Origin: Desulforapulum sp034007745
GTDB lineage: Bacteria; Desulfobacterota; Desulfobacteria; Desulfobacterales; Desulfobacteraceae
Assembly (NCBI GenBank): GCA_034007745.1
Contig: JAVEQI010000002.1
Coordinates: forward strand, 62,001-126,000
Length of the DNA: 64,000 nt
Direction of reading: 5' to 3'
Part shown: positions 62,017-64,000 of the stretch, in pieces
How positions within the stretch are numbered: position 1 is the first letter of the stretch
Layout: each line of letters begins with the position of its first letter
Position numbers and translations under genes: made by a program
Notes under the pieces: generated by a model
The model's input: only the letters and a program-made list of their open reading frames with translations
Databases searched by the model: none
Told to the model about the DNA's origin: nothing

Positions 62017-64000
62017 CTAGGGCAAATCCGCCTTAAAGGTAGCAACCAGATGTTTCGAAATACTGTCGTGAAGCCCCTTGATCTTTTTTTCCTTCAATGT
62101 CTTGCTCCAGGACCGATAAACAACCCTCAGGGAAATTGATCGTTTACCCCTGGCAAGGGGAGCGCCCTCATATACGTCAAACAGAAATACCTCTTCCACA
62201 AGGGGGTCCTTCTGGACAAAGGTGGCAGCCTCTGCCACAATGTCGGCACTTAGAATGTCACCATCGACAATCAGGGTGATATCCCTTGAGATGGCCGGAA
62301 ACTTTGGAAGCGGCTTTGAAACGATCCTGTCCGGTGCCAGGTCGAGGAGAGACGTAAGGTCCAGCTCAAAGACAAAGGCGGCCTGCCTGAGTCCAAAATT
62401 CTTCAACACTGCTTCATCTATTTCACCCACGACACCGAGGGGACGACCGCTTGCCTCAATCCTGGCGCCGTTGCCAGCCTTGAGATAGGGATGATCATCC
62501 AGGGTTGCCCGGGCAAAAAAAACCCCGGAAATACCCAGGTGGGACAAAAGCCCCTCCACAACACCCTTGATGTCAAAAAAATCAACACTGACGGACTTGG
62601 CGTGCCAGGAGGAGATATTTCGTGGGCCTGTCAAAACGGCGGCCAGCCATTCTGCCTCCAGGGGCTGAATGCCATGGCCCTTTGAAATAAAGGTATTTCC
62701 AACCTCAAAGAGACTCAGACGATCCACCTGCTGGGCATTGTTACGCCTCATGTTTTCAAAGAGACCGGGCAGAAGAGTTGAACGCATCACAGCCAGATCT
62801 TCTGAAATGGGATTGAGCAGCCTTTCAACCGAACGTCTTGCATCATCCTGGCCAAGCTTGAGTCGATCAACTGATTCAGCAGCGGTAAAGCTGTAGTTTA
62901 TGGCCTCGCTGAACCCAAATCCAACCATGCTGTCCCTGATATTATCCCTGAAGGCGAGCCTTGGAGAGAGGGTGATTTCTGCGGATGACACGACCGGCAG
63001 GCTGGTTTTAATATTGTCGTACCCCCAGAGTCTTGCCACCTCCTCGGAAAGATCTTCGGGCCTTGTTACATCCACCCTGAAGGTGGGAACCTCAACGGAC
63101 ATGAACCCCTGCTCCTGTTGATCAACCCTGAACTCAACAGATTCAAGCAGTCGCCGGATCTGTTCGTCACCAAGGTCGGTGCCAAGACGCTGATTTAGTC
63201 GTTCGACATTAAGATCGATATTGACACGAGGGGCCTTACGGGGATTAACATCAATCGTCCCCCTTGCAGAAACACCCCCTGAAACAGCCTCCATGAGTGC
63301 GACTGCCCGATCCAGAACATCCTTTGTAGCAAAGGGGTCCACCCCCCGCTCAAACCTGTGGGAGGCATCTGTGGCAATACCCGTTCGCTTGGATGTCTTG
63401 CGAATGGATACGGGATTGAAATAGGCACTCTCCAGCAGAACCCGGGTAGTTGTGGGAAGAATTTCAGAGTTCTCACCACCCATCACACCTGCAAGGGCCA
63501 CCGGTGCATCGCCGTCACAGATCATCAGCATATCCGGTTCAAGGGAATGTTCTTTGCCATCAAGGGTGATAAAGTCTGTATCCCGACCGGCAGCCCGAAC
63601 CTCTATTCTACCCTGGGCCAGGCGATCAAAATCAAAGGCATGGAGTGGCTGGCCAGTCTCGACCATAACATAGTTAGTCACATCTACAATATTGTTGATG
63701 GAGGTCAGACCCACAGACTCAAGACGCCGCTGGAGCCAATAGGGAGAAGGCCCCACGGTAACATTGGTTAGAAGTGCGGCACAATAGCGGGGACAGAGCT
63801 CAGGATCAAGGATATCAACCCTTGCCAGAGAGTCGATTGAGATGTCAGACTGTTTTTTCCCCCCATCTACAGGAATAATAGCCTCGGGAACATTCAGGCG
63901 AACCGGAGGCGTTTGAAAGGCCGCGGCCTCCCTTGCCACACCGATCACGCTCAGGCAGTCGGGTCTGTTGGGGGTAAGATCAATCTCAAAAACTACGTCT
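62017..64000 (-). CDS. pheT: Phenylalanyl-tRNA synthetase beta chain, 5' end beyond window
   Basis: The visible 660 codons carry the B3/B4 domain (LTSINNIVDVTNYVMVETGQPLHAFDFD, VMGGENSEI), the B5 domain (LGTDLGDEQIRRLLESVEF), the core (SEEVARLWGYDNI, MRSTLLPGLFENMRRNN) and the FDX-ACB C-terminal domain (PKFPAISRDITLIVD). The reading frame continues through 64000 with EIDLTPNRPDCLSVIGVAREAAA, so the start is outside. The full protein is usually about 800 residues. The stop lies 17 bases before the tRNA-Gly promoter. Confidence 0.95.
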   Translation of the reverse strand, partial: DVVFEIDLTPNRPDCLSVIGVAREAAAFQTPPVRLNVPEAIIPVDGGKKQSDISIDSLARVDILDPELCPRYCAALLTNVTVGPSPYWLQRRLESVGLTSINNIVDVTNYVMVETGQPLHAFDFDRLAQGRIEVRAAGRDTDFITLDGKEHSLEPDMLMICDGDAPVALAGVMGGENSEILPTTTRVLLESAYFNPVSIRKTSKRTGIATDASHRFERGVDPFATKDVLDRAVALMEAVSGGVSARGTIDVNPRKAPRVNIDLNVERLNQRLGTDLGDEQIRRLLESVEFRVDQQEQGFMSVEVPTFRVDVTRPEDLSEEVARLWGYDNIKTSLPVVSSAEITLSPRLAFRDNIRDSMVGFGFSEAINYSFTAAESVDRLKLGQDDARRSVERLLNPISEDLAVMRSTLLPGLFENMRRNNAQQVDRLSLFEVGNTFISKGHGIQPLEAEWLAAVLTGPRNISSWHAKSVSVDFFDIKGVVEGLLSHLGISGVFFARATLDDHPYLKAGNGARIEASGRPLGVVGEIDEAVLKNFGLRQAAFVFELDLTSLLDLAPDRIVSKPLPKFPAISRDITLIVDGDILSADIVAEAATFVQKDPLVEEVFLFDVYEGAPLARGKRSISLRVVYRSWSKTLKEKKIKGLHDSISKHLVATFKADLP

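Overview
The window looks like chromosomal DNA of a strictly anaerobic, Gram-negative deltaproteobacterium, probably a sulfate reducer of the Desulfobacteraceae/Desulfobacterium type. This is inferred from the gene content: a siroheme-decarboxylase (Lrp-fold) gene, class III anaerobic ribonucleotide reductase (nrdD-nrdG), a tungsten-type aldehyde:ferredoxin oxidoreductase with its MoaD-like partner, an acetyl-CoA hydrolase/transferase fused to a GNAT domain, PilT/PilU, and a DivIVA-like protein. No rRNA, CRISPR array, prophage or complete insertion sequence was seen.

Region by region. (1) 1-9.9 kb: priA (cut by the left edge), upp-uraA (uracil salvage), a low-GC methyltransferase next to an attC-like site, a YehS-like gene, an epd/gap-like dehydrogenase and murI. 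A decaying stretch follows, with a 5'-truncated EamA transporter and a wrecked strictosidine-synthase/SMP-30-like gene, then apt and mtnP. (2) 10.3-17.6 kb: mtnA, which with mtnP and apt salvages methylthioadenosine; a siroheme-decarboxylase-like gene overlapping a B12-binding radical SAM gene; an NptA-type Na/Pi transporter; DUF1178; a lipoprotein with an MCE domain; the tail of a dead ABC permease; and a DHH phosphoesterase. (3) 17.9-23.8 kb: tilS-ftsH-folP-ybbR-coaX, tightly packed, with no cdaA between folP and the YbbR gene. (4) 23.8-29.4 kb, minus strand: yggT, divIVA-like, pilT, pilU-like, a zinc-ribbon/pseudo-receiver gene and the CoA-transferase-GNAT fusion. (5) 29.6-40.7 kb: the most distinctive block. 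It holds a FadR-type GntR regulator with a palindromic operator, a complete Liv-type ABC importer, a two-subunit FAD/Fe-S amine or amino-acid oxidoreductase, an aldehyde:ferredoxin oxidoreductase broken by one extra C, and a MoaD/ThiS-like protein. (6) 40.9-51.7 kb: a NUDIX hydrolase, nrdDG, alr, a PBP-like/HTH regulator, mobB, HD proteins, panC and a YkgJ-type protein. (7) 51.8-64 kb, minus strand: tRNA-Gly(CCC)-rimP-nusA-infB-rbfA-truB-rpsO-pnp-MBL hydrolase, and pheT, cut by the right edge.

How the genes work together. Block 5 reads as one catabolic unit: import of an amino-acid-like solute, FAD-dependent oxidation that releases an aldehyde, then ferredoxin-linked oxidation of that aldehyde by the tungsten enzyme. 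The substrate cannot be read from sequence. Block 7 is the classic transcription/translation operon, headed here by a tRNA gene with a good promoter. Several intergenic spacers carry dispersed short repeats, one family forming a 12-bp-stem palindrome.
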